Source: Chloroflexota bacterium (lineage in GTDB: Bacteria > Chloroflexota > Anaerolineae > Aggregatilineales > Phototrophicaceae). Taken from it: a stretch of DNA of 64,000 nucleotides. Shown here one piece after another: positions 24,990 through 33,358 of the stretch. The notes below the pieces were generated by a model. It saw only the letters and a program-made list of their open reading frames with translations. It did not search any database and was not told where the DNA came from. The position numbers and the translations under genes were made by a program. Numbering within the stretch: position 1 is the first letter of the stretch; each line of letters starts with the position of its first letter. The stretch lies in the NCBI GenBank assembly GCA_028875245.1, contig JAPPEU010000019.1:1-64000 (forward strand). Reading direction: 5' to 3'.

Positions 24990-25665
24990 ATGCGATTAGG
25001 ACTTGGGCTCGGCGGAATGGGGCTGGATGCAAATGGGCTGATTGAACAGGCGAAGACCTATGGCGTCTCCGGGCTCTTGCTGGACGTCAGCGAAGTACGG
25101 AAGCAGCCGATTGGCGATTGGCGGCGGCGGCAAGAACCCGAATCACAGCTTTTGCGGCCACCCGGACAACTTCAGCGACGCGGCGATAAACGAAGCGGCG
25201 TCCAACCTGAAGCCGCTCGCGCATGATGCGGAAGCGGCCGGCCTGCTTGTCACGCTGGAGATCCACTTCGCGACCGTGCTCTGCGATTGGGACGCCTGCC
25301 GGAAGCTGATCGAGGCGGTTGAATCGCCGGCGGTCAAGCTCAACCTGGACGCGGCCAACATGATTCGCTACGACGATTATTGGAACAGCTCCGATTATAT
25401 TCGCGCGGGCCTGCAGAAGCTGGGCGCCTTGATCGAGACCTGCCATGCCAAGGATGTGGTGATGCATGACGCGCTGCACCTGCATATCGACGAGTGCCCG
25501 GTCGGGGAAGGCTGTCTGAATTACGCCGATATTATTCAATTGGTCGATACGCATTTGCCGCCCGATACCTACATGGTCGTTGAACACACGCCGCTCGACA
25601 AGCTGCCGGCAGCCATGCGCTACATTCGAGAGTCGGCGGCTAAAGCCGGTGTGACGATTGTCTAG
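24990..25665 (+). pseudogene. Frameshifted, internally deleted sugar isomerase/epimerase
   Basis: The first about 35 codons from 24990 (LGLGLGGMGLDANGLIEQAK) are a TIM-barrel xylose-isomerase-like start. Around 25100 homology moves to a different frame (GGGKNPNHSFCGHPDNF onward), which continues to the stop at 25665 with ExH, NLDAAN, CHAKDV and VVEHT metal-site-like segments. About a third of the barrel between the two parts is absent, so this is a deletion plus frame change rather than a simple sequencing slip. The C-terminal part alone is 200 codons open. Confidence 0.75.
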
Positions 25666-25758
25666 CCGCCGCAGGCTGGCTGCCGATGGAGGCTTTCCTT
25701 GCGCGGCCCATTCGTAACGCTCAGTTTCAAATGCGACCTTACTTACTGAAGCGGGATT

Positions 25759-25825
25759 TGTAGGGGCGACTCTTGAGTCGCCCACTGTCAAATCGCCGAC
25801 GGGCGAGCCGAGGCTCGCCCCTACA
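25759..25825. repeat. REPIN-like element interrupted by a MITE
   Basis: TGTAGGGGCGA to TCGCCCCTACA with two hairpins (GACTCTTGAGTC and GAGCCGAGGCTC). Its final TACA is the target duplicated by the element at 25826-26027; TACAG resumes at 26028. Confidence 0.8.
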
Positions 25826-26027
25826 AGGCTTGTCCGGTACTGCATTTCTTATGCAACGAAAACTGAAATTACACCAAAACGAAACTAAAATGCGGGCATA
25901 GATTGCGAAGGGCGACAGATTTCTACTTAATTCGCTAAGAAAAGCTCCCCTTCCCTGATGATTCGGGGAAGGGGCCGGGGGATGGGGTAGAAAAAGCGAC
26001 AATTTCGCTAGAGTACCGGACAAGCCT
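25826..26027. mobile_element. MITE-like element with 15-bp TIRs and TACA duplication
   Basis: Perfect 15-base terminal inverted repeats (AGGCTTGTCCGGTAC / GTACCGGACAAGCCT) bound a 202-base segment without coding capacity. TACA stands on both sides (25822-25825 and 26028-26031), a 4-base target-site duplication. Inside is a 44-base GC-rich hairpin (25944-25988) that recurs at 36467-36511. This layout fits a non-autonomous insertion sequence derivative, plausibly IS5-family, given the IS5-type fragment just downstream. Confidence 0.75.
25944..25988 (-). repeat. 44-bp GC hairpin repeat, copy 1
   Basis: CTCCCCTTCCC, a short loop, then GGGGAAGGGG and GGGGGATGGGG. The reverse complement matches 36467-36511 with only about four differences, in opposite orientation. 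Confidence 0.8.
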
Positions 26028-26184
26028 TACAGACTGCTAGGTGGATGCAATTTACATAATTTCAACCGAAAAGGTTACACTACCAATTTAGGGGAGTGGT
26101 AAATATCAATGATATAAGAACTCCACCGGATAGGGGGTGTACTGTGGATATTTCTGACGATACAACTGTCGCCGGTTCCAAGTA

Positions 26185-26370
26185 TAGACAAAGAGCTTTA
26201 CGCTCCGCCGGAGCGGGTCAGCACAGCGAGAATACGATAGGTGGCTGTATCGCGAGCGACATCTGGTAGAATGTTTCATCAACAAAAGCAAGCATTTCCG
26301 CCGCGCCTTTTCCCGATTTGAGAAACTTGACGCATTTGTCTCGGTTTTCCGCGCCTTGTTGGCGTACTGA
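26185..26370 (+). pseudogene. IS5-type transposase C-terminal remnant
   Basis: Read in the frame starting at 26185, the plus strand encodes REYDRWLYRERHLVECFINK followed by SKHFRRAFSRFEKL and stops at 26368-26370. The YRERHLVECFxNKxKxFRR pattern, which contains the third acidic residue of the DDE site, is the C-terminal signature of IS5-family transposases. Upstream, an in-frame stop and lack of DDE-domain sequence show that the rest is gone. It is too short for an ordinary gene call. Confidence 0.75.
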
Positions 26371-26441
26371 TATGGATGGTTGCGATAGAATAATGTCAAC
26401 AGAACTTGGTAATAAAAGTCTTGAAAATGTAAGGCGCATAG

Positions 26442-27275
26442 ATGTTTAAGAAATTGGCGGCGCTAGTCCTGTTCTGTTTTTCTTCTGTCGCGGCCGCTAG
26501 CGATATTTGCTTGCCGGCGGCGACGCACATGGCGACGCACACGGCGACGCCGGTTCCAGCCTGCTCGGGCGCTTATGCTGCGGATGATCCTCGTTGGCGG
26601 GACGATAGCCTGGCGAACGATCCCAATACTTGTCATTGCGAGGATAGTTGCGACGGGGCGATGGAATGGTTCGTCGGCTGGAATAAGGCTCGCTGCCTGG
26701 CCGGCTTGCCTTTTGATCAGCAATTGATTTCCGCGCAGTGCGAAGACAAACAATCGGCCTCGCCGCAGCAGCAGCCACTACAGCAGCAGTCGCAAATACA
26801 GACGGCGTCTGTCGCAGTCTGTTCGGGCTTTTATGATGGTGGCGACCCGCGCTGGTGGGACGATAGCCTGGCGAATGACCCCAATGCCTGTTATTGTGAG
26901 AGCAACTGTGAGGATGAGGCTGATTGGCTTGTTGGCTGGCATATAGCGCGCTGCCGTGCTGGGTTGCAATTTGATCGCGATAAGGTGCCTTATGATCAGT
27001 GTCAGAACCCGGCGCCATCATCACCTGGGCCGCAGCAGCCGTCCAGCCAAAAAGCGTCACTCGACCAGGAAGAGTCAAATCGGCGACCGCCAGGAAAACC
27101 AGAACCGCCCGGCAAGAAGACGCCGCCGCCGCAGACGTCTTGCAGCTGTGAACCTGAATACGAGGGACTGCCTTTATATGCTGTGAGATCGCATGTGACG
27201 AGTAGCGGGGGGCTCTACTGTGACTGCTGCTATGGCGAAGATGGTCACCTAGGGTATGTATATGTGATTGAATAA
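26442..27275 (+). CDS. Secreted Cys-rich protein with two WRDDSLANDPN repeats
   Basis: 277 aa, family not recognised. A signal peptide (FKKLAALVLFCFSSVAAA) is followed by two homologous modules at about 42-100 and 125-188. Each has the frame C-S-G-x-Y...DPRW-x-DDSLANDP-x-x-C-x-C-E-x-x-C...W-x-VGW-x-x-ARC-x-AGL-x-FD...C, with six conserved Cys that could form three disulfides. Gln-rich and Pro-rich linkers separate them from a C-terminal Cys cluster (SCSCEPEYEG ... YCDCCYGEDG). The upstream region is AT-richer than the surroundings. It could be a surface binding or adhesive protein; no function is claimed. Confidence 0.75.
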   Translation: MFKKLAALVLFCFSSVAAASDICLPAATHMATHTATPVPACSGAYAADDPRWRDDSLANDPNTCHCEDSCDGAMEWFVGWNKARCLAGLPFDQQLISAQCEDKQSASPQQQPLQQQSQIQTASVAVCSGFYDGGDPRWWDDSLANDPNACYCESNCEDEADWLVGWHIARCRAGLQFDRDKVPYDQCQNPAPSSPGPQQPSSQKASLDQEESNRRPPGKPEPPGKKTPPPQTSCSCEPEYEGLPLYAVRSHVTSSGGLYCDCCYGEDGHLGYVYVIE

Positions 27276-27491
27276 TGCTTGGAATGAAATTGGCCGGCAT
27301 TGCCGACGCTTGGCGAAAAAGTTTTTGCCGGCGATAGCCTAACCGCAAAGCCTGTCGACGCCTGGGCGCTTGGATTGCGCTTGACTTTTGCCCCCAGCAA
27401 TTGAAGACGGGCTGGCGACACCGAAACGGAGTAACTTATCGGCTTCTCTATCGGCTCCGCCGGGCTGGGAAAAGGCAGCCCGCGCGGCACC

Positions 27492-29264
27492 TTGAACGCC
27501 TATGCGGACAAGGTCGAAGGGCGCTCTTTCAACCTGCGCGTCATTTGGCATTTGCTCGTTTTCCTGCGGCCCTACAGCTTGCACATGCTGGGCGCATTTG
27601 CGGCGATGCTGGCCGCCTCGGGCTTGACGCTGCTGGCGCCGTTCCTGGTGAAGCTGGCGATTGACGGCCCGATTATGGCGGGCGACATCGACGGCCTGAA
27701 TGAGCTTGTGCTGCTGCTGCTGCTCGCTTTCGTCGGCCTCTATCTGGCTTCGATGGCGCAGCGCTTCCTGCTCAGCTGGGTGGGGCAGAAGATGCTGGCG
27801 GACCTGCGCTCGGCGCTCTTCCGGCGCCTGCAGGAAATGCCGCTCTCATATCATGACGATCACATCATCGGCGTGACGATTTCGCGGGTGATCAGCGATG
27901 TCGGCGTGATCAACCAACTGCTGTCGCAGGGTTTAATCACCTTGACCGGCGACAGTCTGCTGCTGGCCGGCATTGTTGTCGTGATGCTCTCCCTGAACGC
28001 GCAACTGGCTCTGGTCACTTTCTCCATCATACCTGTCATCGTATTGGCGACCATCGTCTTCGCGCACAAAGCCAAATTGGCATTTCGCAAAACGCGCGCC
28101 CGCAACGCCCACATGATCGGCGATTTGGCGGAAAACCTGAGCGGCATTCGCGTTATTCAGGCATTCGCCAACGAAACCATCAGCAGCGAGAAATTCGACG
28201 CGGTCAACGGCGCCAACCGCGACGCGCACATTGAGGCGATGTCGCTTTCTTTTGTATTCCTGCCGACGGTTGAATTCCTGGGCATGGCGGCGACCGGGAT
28301 CGTGCTGCTCTTCGGCGGCTTGAGCGTGGCCCAGGGCAGCCTTACGCTGGGCACGGTGATCGCCTTCCTCGCTTACGTCAATCGCTTTTTCCTGCCGGTC
28401 CAGGAGCTCAGCCAACTCTACGCCACCATGCAGACGGCGATGGCGGGCGGCGAACGCGTGATCAATCTGCTAAACACCGAGCCAGCCATCAAAGACCAGC
28501 CGGAGGCGCGGGCGATGCCGCCGATAGAAGGCCGCATTGAATTCCGCGAGGTGGGCTTCAGTTATCGCGAGAGCCTGCCGGTTTTGCACGACATCAATCT
28601 GGACATTCCAGCCGGCACGATGGTGGCGCTGGTGGGCCCGACGGGGGCCGGCAAGACATCAATCGCCAATCTCATCGCGCGCTTTTATGACGTCAGCGCC
28701 GGCGAGATTCTGATCGATGGCATCGATATTCGCGCGGTCAAGCAGCGGTCGATGCGCTCGCAGATGGGCCTGGTTTCGCAAGATCCTTTCATCTTCGCCG
28801 GCACGATCGCCGATAATATCCGCTTCGGCAAACCGGAGGCGAGCCTGCAGGAAGTGATGGCCGCGGGCGAGCTGGCCAATGTCGCCGAATTCGCGCGCGA
28901 CTTGCCGCATGGCTACGAGACTGAAATCTTCGAAGACGGCGCCAACCTGTCAGTCGGCCAGCGGCAGTTGATTTCGATCGCGCGCGCTATCCTGGCCGAC
29001 CCGCGCATCTTGATCATGGACGAGGCGACCTCAAGCGTGGACATGGTCACTGAAGCGCTGATTCAGGACGCTTTGCGCAAACTGCTGAGCGAGCGCAGCG
29101 CCATCGTGATCGCCCACCGGCTCAGCACAATCGTGAACGCCGATATGATCTGCGTCGTTGATGAAGGCCGCGTCCACGAGATGGGCAGTCATGCGGAGCT
29201 GCTGGCGCGGCGGGGATTGTATTATGAGCTCTACCAGCGGCAATTCGTCGAGCTGGCGGATTGA
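27492..29264 (+). CDS. ABC transporter, fused permease-ATPase (MdlB/MsbA-like)
   Basis: 590-aa half-transporter of the exporter type. Six TM helices (about 30-300) with coupling region, then the nucleotide-binding domain: Walker A GPTGAGKT (382-389), signature LSVGQRQLIS, Walker B RILIMDEATSS, and the H-loop IVIAHRLST. The start is uncertain: the frame opens at a TTG (27492) without a well-placed ribosome site, and the first ATG (27585) would cut into TM1, so the TTG start is preferred. It lies alone between the Cys-rich protein and an epimerase. Substrate unknown, possibly lipid, drug or peptide. Confidence 0.9.
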   Translation: MNAYADKVEGRSFNLRVIWHLLVFLRPYSLHMLGAFAAMLAASGLTLLAPFLVKLAIDGPIMAGDIDGLNELVLLLLLAFVGLYLASMAQRFLLSWVGQKMLADLRSALFRRLQEMPLSYHDDHIIGVTISRVISDVGVINQLLSQGLITLTGDSLLLAGIVVVMLSLNAQLALVTFSIIPVIVLATIVFAHKAKLAFRKTRARNAHMIGDLAENLSGIRVIQAFANETISSEKFDAVNGANRDAHIEAMSLSFVFLPTVEFLGMAATGIVLLFGGLSVAQGSLTLGTVIAFLAYVNRFFLPVQELSQLYATMQTAMAGGERVINLLNTEPAIKDQPEARAMPPIEGRIEFREVGFSYRESLPVLHDINLDIPAGTMVALVGPTGAGKTSIANLIARFYDVSAGEILIDGIDIRAVKQRSMRSQMGLVSQDPFIFAGTIADNIRFGKPEASLQEVMAAGELANVAEFARDLPHGYETEIFEDGANLSVGQRQLISIARAILADPRILIMDEATSSVDMVTEALIQDALRKLLSERSAIVIAHRLSTIVNADMICVVDEGRVHEMGSHAELLARRGLYYELYQRQFVELAD

Positions 29265-29324
29265 GGCGCCATACCTGGCGGCCGGCAACGATGCAGACGA
29301 GTAGAAAATAGATGGAGCGACAGC

Positions 29325-30347
29325 ATGAAAGCACTGATTACCGGCATCAGCGGGCGCGTCGGCGCGAACCTGGCCCGGCGGATGAAGGGGCGGGGCTACG
29401 AAATCCGCGGGCTGGTCATGCCGGACGACCCGCAAGCGGACAAGGCGGCTCGGCTCGGCGTTGAGCTTGTCGAAGCGGATATCGCCGATGCCGATCGGGT
29501 GCGCGCGGCTGCCGACGGCGTCGATGTCATCGTGCATCAGGGAGCGCAAATCCCGCAGGGGACGGACCCGGCGGAGCGCATGCTTGATGTGAATACGCGC
29601 GCCACTATGAGCTTGCTGGAAGGCGCGCTGGCGTCACGCTCCCCGCTCAAGCGCATTTTGCTGGCCAGCACCTACCAAACCTACAACCCCTTCGTTACCA
29701 GTCCGGTCACGTTTGATGAAAAGAGCCCGCAGAAACCGATCGATATCTACGCGCTGACCAAGCTGCTGTCCGAGGAGATCTGCCTCTGTTATATGCGCGA
29801 ATACGGCCTGCCGGTGACGATTCTGCGCTACAGCTCGATCAAGGCGGTCAACGAGATCCTGGGTATGCTGCACCCGGCCTGGCTGAATTACTTCATTGAA
29901 ATGACGCTTTCCAAGAACCGCATCCCCTGGTTCGGCGCGGAATATATAGAGGAAACCAAGGCGATCATGAGCGAACTGCTGGAGACGCCGGATGCCGTCT
30001 GCGCGGTTTCCGACGCGGATGGCCGGCCCTGGGAACTGGTTGTCACAGATCTGCGCGATGTGGTTGATGGCACAATCCTGGCGCTGGAAAGCGAGCGGGC
30101 TATCGGCGAAGCCTTCAACATGACGGGACCGCCGCCGATAACCTACACCGGGGCCGCGCGCATCCTCGCCGACGCAACCGGGCGGCCCTACCGTGAAGTT
30201 ACCATGCCGTTCTGGCGGGGCGCCAAAGCCTCGACCGAAAAGGCGCGCGCCATGCTCGGCTATGACCCGCAATACAGCTTTGACAGGATGGTGGAGACGG
30301 GGCTGGCCTATCAGCGCGGCGAGCCGATTGACCAGATTCCGAACTAG
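29325..30347 (+). CDS. NAD-dependent epimerase/dehydratase
   Basis: 340 aa extended SDR with GISGRVG as the Rossmann glycine motif (residues 7-13), DVNTRATMSLLEGA, and the active-site YALTK near 145. Family members act on nucleotide sugars or free sugar lactones; the substrate is not evident. It lies 60 bases downstream of the exporter gene and is convergent with an isomerase. Confidence 0.88.
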   Translation: MKALITGISGRVGANLARRMKGRGYEIRGLVMPDDPQADKAARLGVELVEADIADADRVRAAADGVDVIVHQGAQIPQGTDPAERMLDVNTRATMSLLEGALASRSPLKRILLASTYQTYNPFVTSPVTFDEKSPQKPIDIYALTKLLSEEICLCYMREYGLPVTILRYSSIKAVNEILGMLHPAWLNYFIEMTLSKNRIPWFGAEYIEETKAIMSELLETPDAVCAVSDADGRPWELVVTDLRDVVDGTILALESERAIGEAFNMTGPPPITYTGAARILADATGRPYREVTMPFWRGAKASTEKARAMLGYDPQYSFDRMVETGLAYQRGEPIDQIPN

Positions 30348-30369
30348 GGGCGTCTTCTTGCGCTTGTCG

Positions 30370-31197
30370 CTACCGTTGCGCAGCGCGCAGGAAATCGAGG
30401 CTTTGTTTCATGCCTGTCGCCGCCGGCGGCAGTTGATCGGGGAACCAGCGCCGCTCATATTCCAGGGAGTAGAAGCCCTCATAACCCAGGCCGCTCAATG
30501 CGCCGACGATTTCCCGCCAAGGAATGATGCCCTGGCCGAGCACGGCGGCAACGCGCTCGGTCCCGCGCCAGTAAAAGTCCTTTACATGAACATGTTGGAT
30601 GCGCGGACCTTGCAGGGCGATTGCCATCTCATGCACTTCGCTGTTCATGAAGGCGAGATTGGCTTGGTCATAGAGGACCGCCACATTCGGCAAATCAACC
30701 GCGCGCACGATGGCCATGGTCATCTCCGCCGTTGTCGCCATGGTGTCCATGTGATTCTCGATGTTGAGCTGGATGCCGGCCCTGGCAGCGTATTCGCCCA
30801 ACTCGCGCAGTGACTCGACGAGCCAGCCCAGGGCGATCCCATGCTCGGCCGGCGGGACTTCATGGCCGCCGAAAACGCGCAGAGCCGGGCAATCCAGGGC
30901 GACCGCCATATCAACTGCCGTCTTGAGCTCGGCGACGGCCTTTTCCCTTGCGGCCGCTTCAGGATGATTCATGTCTTTGGTATAGGGCACCAGACCAGCG
31001 ATGATCAAGCCTGAATCCGCCGCATGATCCCGTATGCCGCGCAGATTTTCCGCGGCGGCGCCAGGTTGAAGCGCGCAGGCATAATCATCAGCGCAGATGA
31101 TCTCGATGCCGTCCAAGCCCAGCTCGGCAAACAGATCGATCGCCTCCGGCACGGTCCCCTCCGGCGTTCCCATCGTGTGTCCGACTATTTTCATCAT
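30370..31197 (-). CDS. Sugar phosphate isomerase/epimerase (TIM barrel)
   Basis: 275 aa, xylose-isomerase-like barrel (AP endonuclease 2 superfamily). Visible metal-site elements are the E in IENHMDTMA, D in LYDQANLAF, H in IQHVHVKDFYW and E in YSLEYERRW. Two adjacent ATGs (31197 and 31194) follow an AAGG site. It is the same family as the genes at 50761 and the pseudogene at 24990. No operon partner on its strand. Confidence 0.88.
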   Translation of the reverse strand: MMKIVGHTMGTPEGTVPEAIDLFAELGLDGIEIICADDYACALQPGAAAENLRGIRDHAADSGLIIAGLVPYTKDMNHPEAAAREKAVAELKTAVDMAVALDCPALRVFGGHEVPPAEHGIALGWLVESLRELGEYAARAGIQLNIENHMDTMATTAEMTMAIVRAVDLPNVAVLYDQANLAFMNSEVHEMAIALQGPRIQHVHVKDFYWRGTERVAAVLGQGIIPWREIVGALSGLGYEGFYSLEYERRWFPDQLPPAATGMKQSLDFLRAAQR

Positions 31198-31298
31198 TGC
31201 AAACCTTCTGTAATTGATCGCGCCCGCTACCAGTCGGTGACGGACGGCGAAGGATTACCTCTCATTATAGGATACATCTTGTACTAATAGAGAAGACT

Positions 31299-31369
31299 GT
31301 AGAGGCGTTTCGCCGAAACGTCCAAGCAATTGGTATGGAAAAGCGGGCGTCTAAACGAGATGCCCCTAC
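31299..31369 (-). repeat. REPIN-like element (degenerate)
   Basis: TGTAGAGGCGTTTCGCCGAAACG on the left and GGGCGTCTAAACGAGATGCCCCTAC on the right. Hairpin order is inverted relative to most copies and both ends carry substitutions. Confidence 0.7.
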
Positions 31370-31455
31370 TCTGTGCTTGTGTGAGGAATCCCCGTGCCGA
31401 GCTCTCGATAGGGCGATGAACATGGTCTTCAGCAGGCTCGCCGGCGCCGCCGAAG

Positions 31456-31475
31456 TTTCGCCCTTTTGGGCGAAA
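31456..31475. promoter_or_regulatory. Perfect hairpin upstream of the amidohydrolase
   Basis: TTTCGCCC-TTTT-GGGCGAAA, an 8-bp perfect stem with TTTT loop, 65 bases before the amidohydrolase start. It could be a leader hairpin or a regulator site; no T-tract follows. Confidence 0.4.
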
Positions 31476-31539
31476 TGCGTTAAGATTGCGCACTGTCATA
31501 AGCGCTCAACAGATTCACAGAGCGGGAGCGAGCAGGCCC

Positions 31540-32718
31540 ATGACGCAGGCCGAAGGCAATCAAACGCCGTTTGAGACGCCGGTGACTTTGATCGACTGCG
31601 ATGTGCACCCTTACCTCAAGCACGCGGATGAGCTGCGCGACTATATGCAGGAGCCCTGGCGCAGCCGGACGATTCCCACGCGCCGCCAGATATTCCTGCC
31701 ACCGGGCGACGGCCGCCGGCTGGATTCTTTCCCGGAGGACGGGAGCCCGGCCGGCTCCGACCCCGAGTTGGTCGAGCAACAATTGCTCAAAGGCATCGGC
31801 GCTGATTATGTCATTCTGATTCCATCATCCAGCATCAGCATCATTCCTGACCCGGTCTTCGCGGCCGCTGTCGCACGGGCCTGGAACGATTGGCAAATCG
31901 ATACCTGGCTGGGCGCATACAACCCGCATGGCCGCTTCAAGAGCTCGATTGTGATCGCGCCACAGCATCCGGAGCGGGCGGTCGAAGAGATCGAGCGCTT
32001 GGCCGGTCATCCGCATTTGCTTCAGATTCTGGTGGGCTCAAGCGCCCTGGCCGCCTACGGCAAACGCCAGTACCATCCCATTTGGGAAGCGGCGGCGCGT
32101 CACAATCTGCCGGTGGCGTTGCACGTCGAAAGCCCGGTCGGGCCGACGCCGCCGTCCCCGCTGGGTTATCCGACGTATTTCCTCGAATTTCACACGCTCT
32201 ATCCGACCATTTACATGACGCACCTGGTCAGCTTGATTGCCGAGGGCGTATTCGAGAAATACCCGGACTTCAAGTTTGTTTTCGTGGAGGGGGGCAGCGC
32301 CTGGCTGGCGCCGATCATGTGGCGGATGGACAAGGATTGGCGGGGCGCGCGCGCCGAAGTGCCCTGGCTGAAACGCCGTCCCAGCGAATACTTGCGCGAT
32401 CACATCCGCTTCTCTACCCAGCCGATCGAGGAGCCGGAAAACCCGCGCCATCTGCTGCAGATCTTCGAGATGATGGACGCCGAGCATGTCTTGATGTTCG
32501 CGTCGGATTATCCACATTGGGACTTTGATGATCCCAAACGCGCCTTTCCGCCGCTGCCGGAGAGGCTCAAGCGGCGGATTTTCTGCGAGAATGCGCGCGA
32601 ACTCTATAATCTGCCGGCGACCCGCCCGCTTGATCACTTGGATTCGACGCAATCATCCGCCGCAGCAAAGCGTTGCAGGGGCGGCTCGGTGAATCGCCCG
32701 CCGCAGCACACGATGTAG
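31540..32718 (+). CDS. Amidohydrolase 2-family protein
   Basis: 392 aa TIM-barrel metal hydrolase or decarboxylase (ACMSD/amidohydrolase 2 group). Metal-site pattern: DCDVHPYL (D-x-D-x-H, residues about 19-23), H in ALHVES, and SDYPHWD near 330 as the final Asp-His segment. Start at ATG 31540 because the CAGG-containing leader precedes it; an upstream TTG at 31486 gives non-homologous residues. After the normal family end (ENARELYNL) the frame runs on into a 40-bp repeat array, adding about 30 Arg/Gly/Ser-rich residues that are probably not functional. The next gene encodes a Rieske protein. Confidence 0.87.
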   Translation: MTQAEGNQTPFETPVTLIDCDVHPYLKHADELRDYMQEPWRSRTIPTRRQIFLPPGDGRRLDSFPEDGSPAGSDPELVEQQLLKGIGADYVILIPSSSISIIPDPVFAAAVARAWNDWQIDTWLGAYNPHGRFKSSIVIAPQHPERAVEEIERLAGHPHLLQILVGSSALAAYGKRQYHPIWEAAARHNLPVALHVESPVGPTPPSPLGYPTYFLEFHTLYPTIYMTHLVSLIAEGVFEKYPDFKFVFVEGGSAWLAPIMWRMDKDWRGARAEVPWLKRRPSEYLRDHIRFSTQPIEEPENPRHLLQIFEMMDAEHVLMFASDYPHWDFDDPKRAFPPLPERLKRRIFCENARELYNLPATRPLDHLDSTQSSAAAKRCRGGSVNRPPQHTM

Positions 32719-32825
32719 AGGCGGCTCGGTGAGTCGCCCGCCGCAGCAAAGCGCTGTAGGGGCGGCTCGGTGAATCGCCCGCCGCAGCAAAGCCTTGTAG
32801 GGATGACTCGGTAAGTCGCCCGCCG
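32661..32825 (+). repeat. Tandem array of four ~40-bp REPIN-like half units
   Basis: Four units with periods of 41, 40 and 41 bases, each containing CGCAGCAAAGC, then TGTAGGGGCGGCTCGGTGAATCG with small changes. The first unit lies inside the end of the amidohydrolase frame. The unit is half of the dispersed element amplified in tandem; there are no unique spacers. Confidence 0.85.
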
Positions 32826-32857
32826 ATGCGTAAGGAATTGCAGGAGCGTAAATCAGC

Positions 32858-33265
32858 ATGGCGCGTTTTGTTGTAGGTCCCGCCTCGGAATTGCCGCCCA
32901 GCAGCCGCCGCATCGTCAATGTGGACGGGCGCGAGATCGGCGTGTTCAATGTGAACGGGCTCTACTATGCCCTGCGCAACCTTTGCCCGCACCAAAGCGC
33001 GCCGCTTTGCCTCGGTGAAGTGACCGGCCTGGCTGTTTCCGATGAACCGGGTGAAATAGAATGGACGCGCGAGGGCGAGATTCTGCGCTGCCCCTGGCAT
33101 GGCTGGGAATTCGATATTCTCAATGGCCGCACCGTCTTCAAGTCCAAGGCGCGGGTCAAAACTTATGCGGTGCAGGTGGAAAAGGAAAAGCGCCCAAGCG
33201 AGGCCGAGGGCGTTGAGACCTACCCGGTGACGGTAGAAGACGAGGTGATCATCCTTGACTATTGA
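32858..33265 (+). CDS. Rieske [2Fe-2S] ferredoxin
   Basis: 135 aa soluble Rieske protein. The cluster ligands are C43-P-H45 and C78-P-W-H81, in the classical CxH ... CxxH arrangement. No TM or oxygenase domain, so it is an electron carrier or a stand-alone Rieske protein. It lies downstream of the amidohydrolase and upstream of a Gfo/Idh oxidoreductase; no oxygenase gene is adjacent. Partner unknown. Confidence 0.9.
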   Translation: MARFVVGPASELPPSSRRIVNVDGREIGVFNVNGLYYALRNLCPHQSAPLCLGEVTGLAVSDEPGEIEWTREGEILRCPWHGWEFDILNGRTVFKSKARVKTYAVQVEKEKRPSEAEGVETYPVTVEDEVIILDY

Positions 33266-33290
33266 TCGACTGGCCACAATAAGAGGGATT

Positions 33291-33320
33291 GTTGCAGGGG
33301 CGAGACGGCGGCTCGCCCGC
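33291..33320 (+). repeat. REPIN-like half element
   Basis: TTGCAGGGGCGAGACGGCGG then CTCGCCCGC, a single hairpin arm of the family, 39 bases before an oxidoreductase gene. Confidence 0.6.
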
Positions 33321-33358
33321 GATGCGACACCGCTTGCGCCACAAGAGGAGAGCAGCGC

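Larger units (their letters stand above)
31198..31539. other. Intergenic region with REPIN-like element and hairpin
   Basis: About 340 bases between the isomerase (minus) and amidohydrolase (plus) without a supportable gene. It holds the repeat at 31299-31369 and a perfect hairpin at 31456-31475. Confidence 0.5.

Noticed and set aside
26106..26399. Minus-strand frame of 97 codons near the transposase remnant
   Set aside because: No ribosome site or family features, and the opposite strand holds the recognisable transposase tail.
32661..32825. Possible CRISPR-like array of about 40-base repeats
   Set aside because: The units are contiguous, without unique spacers, and match half of the dispersed REPIN-like element; no cas genes are present.
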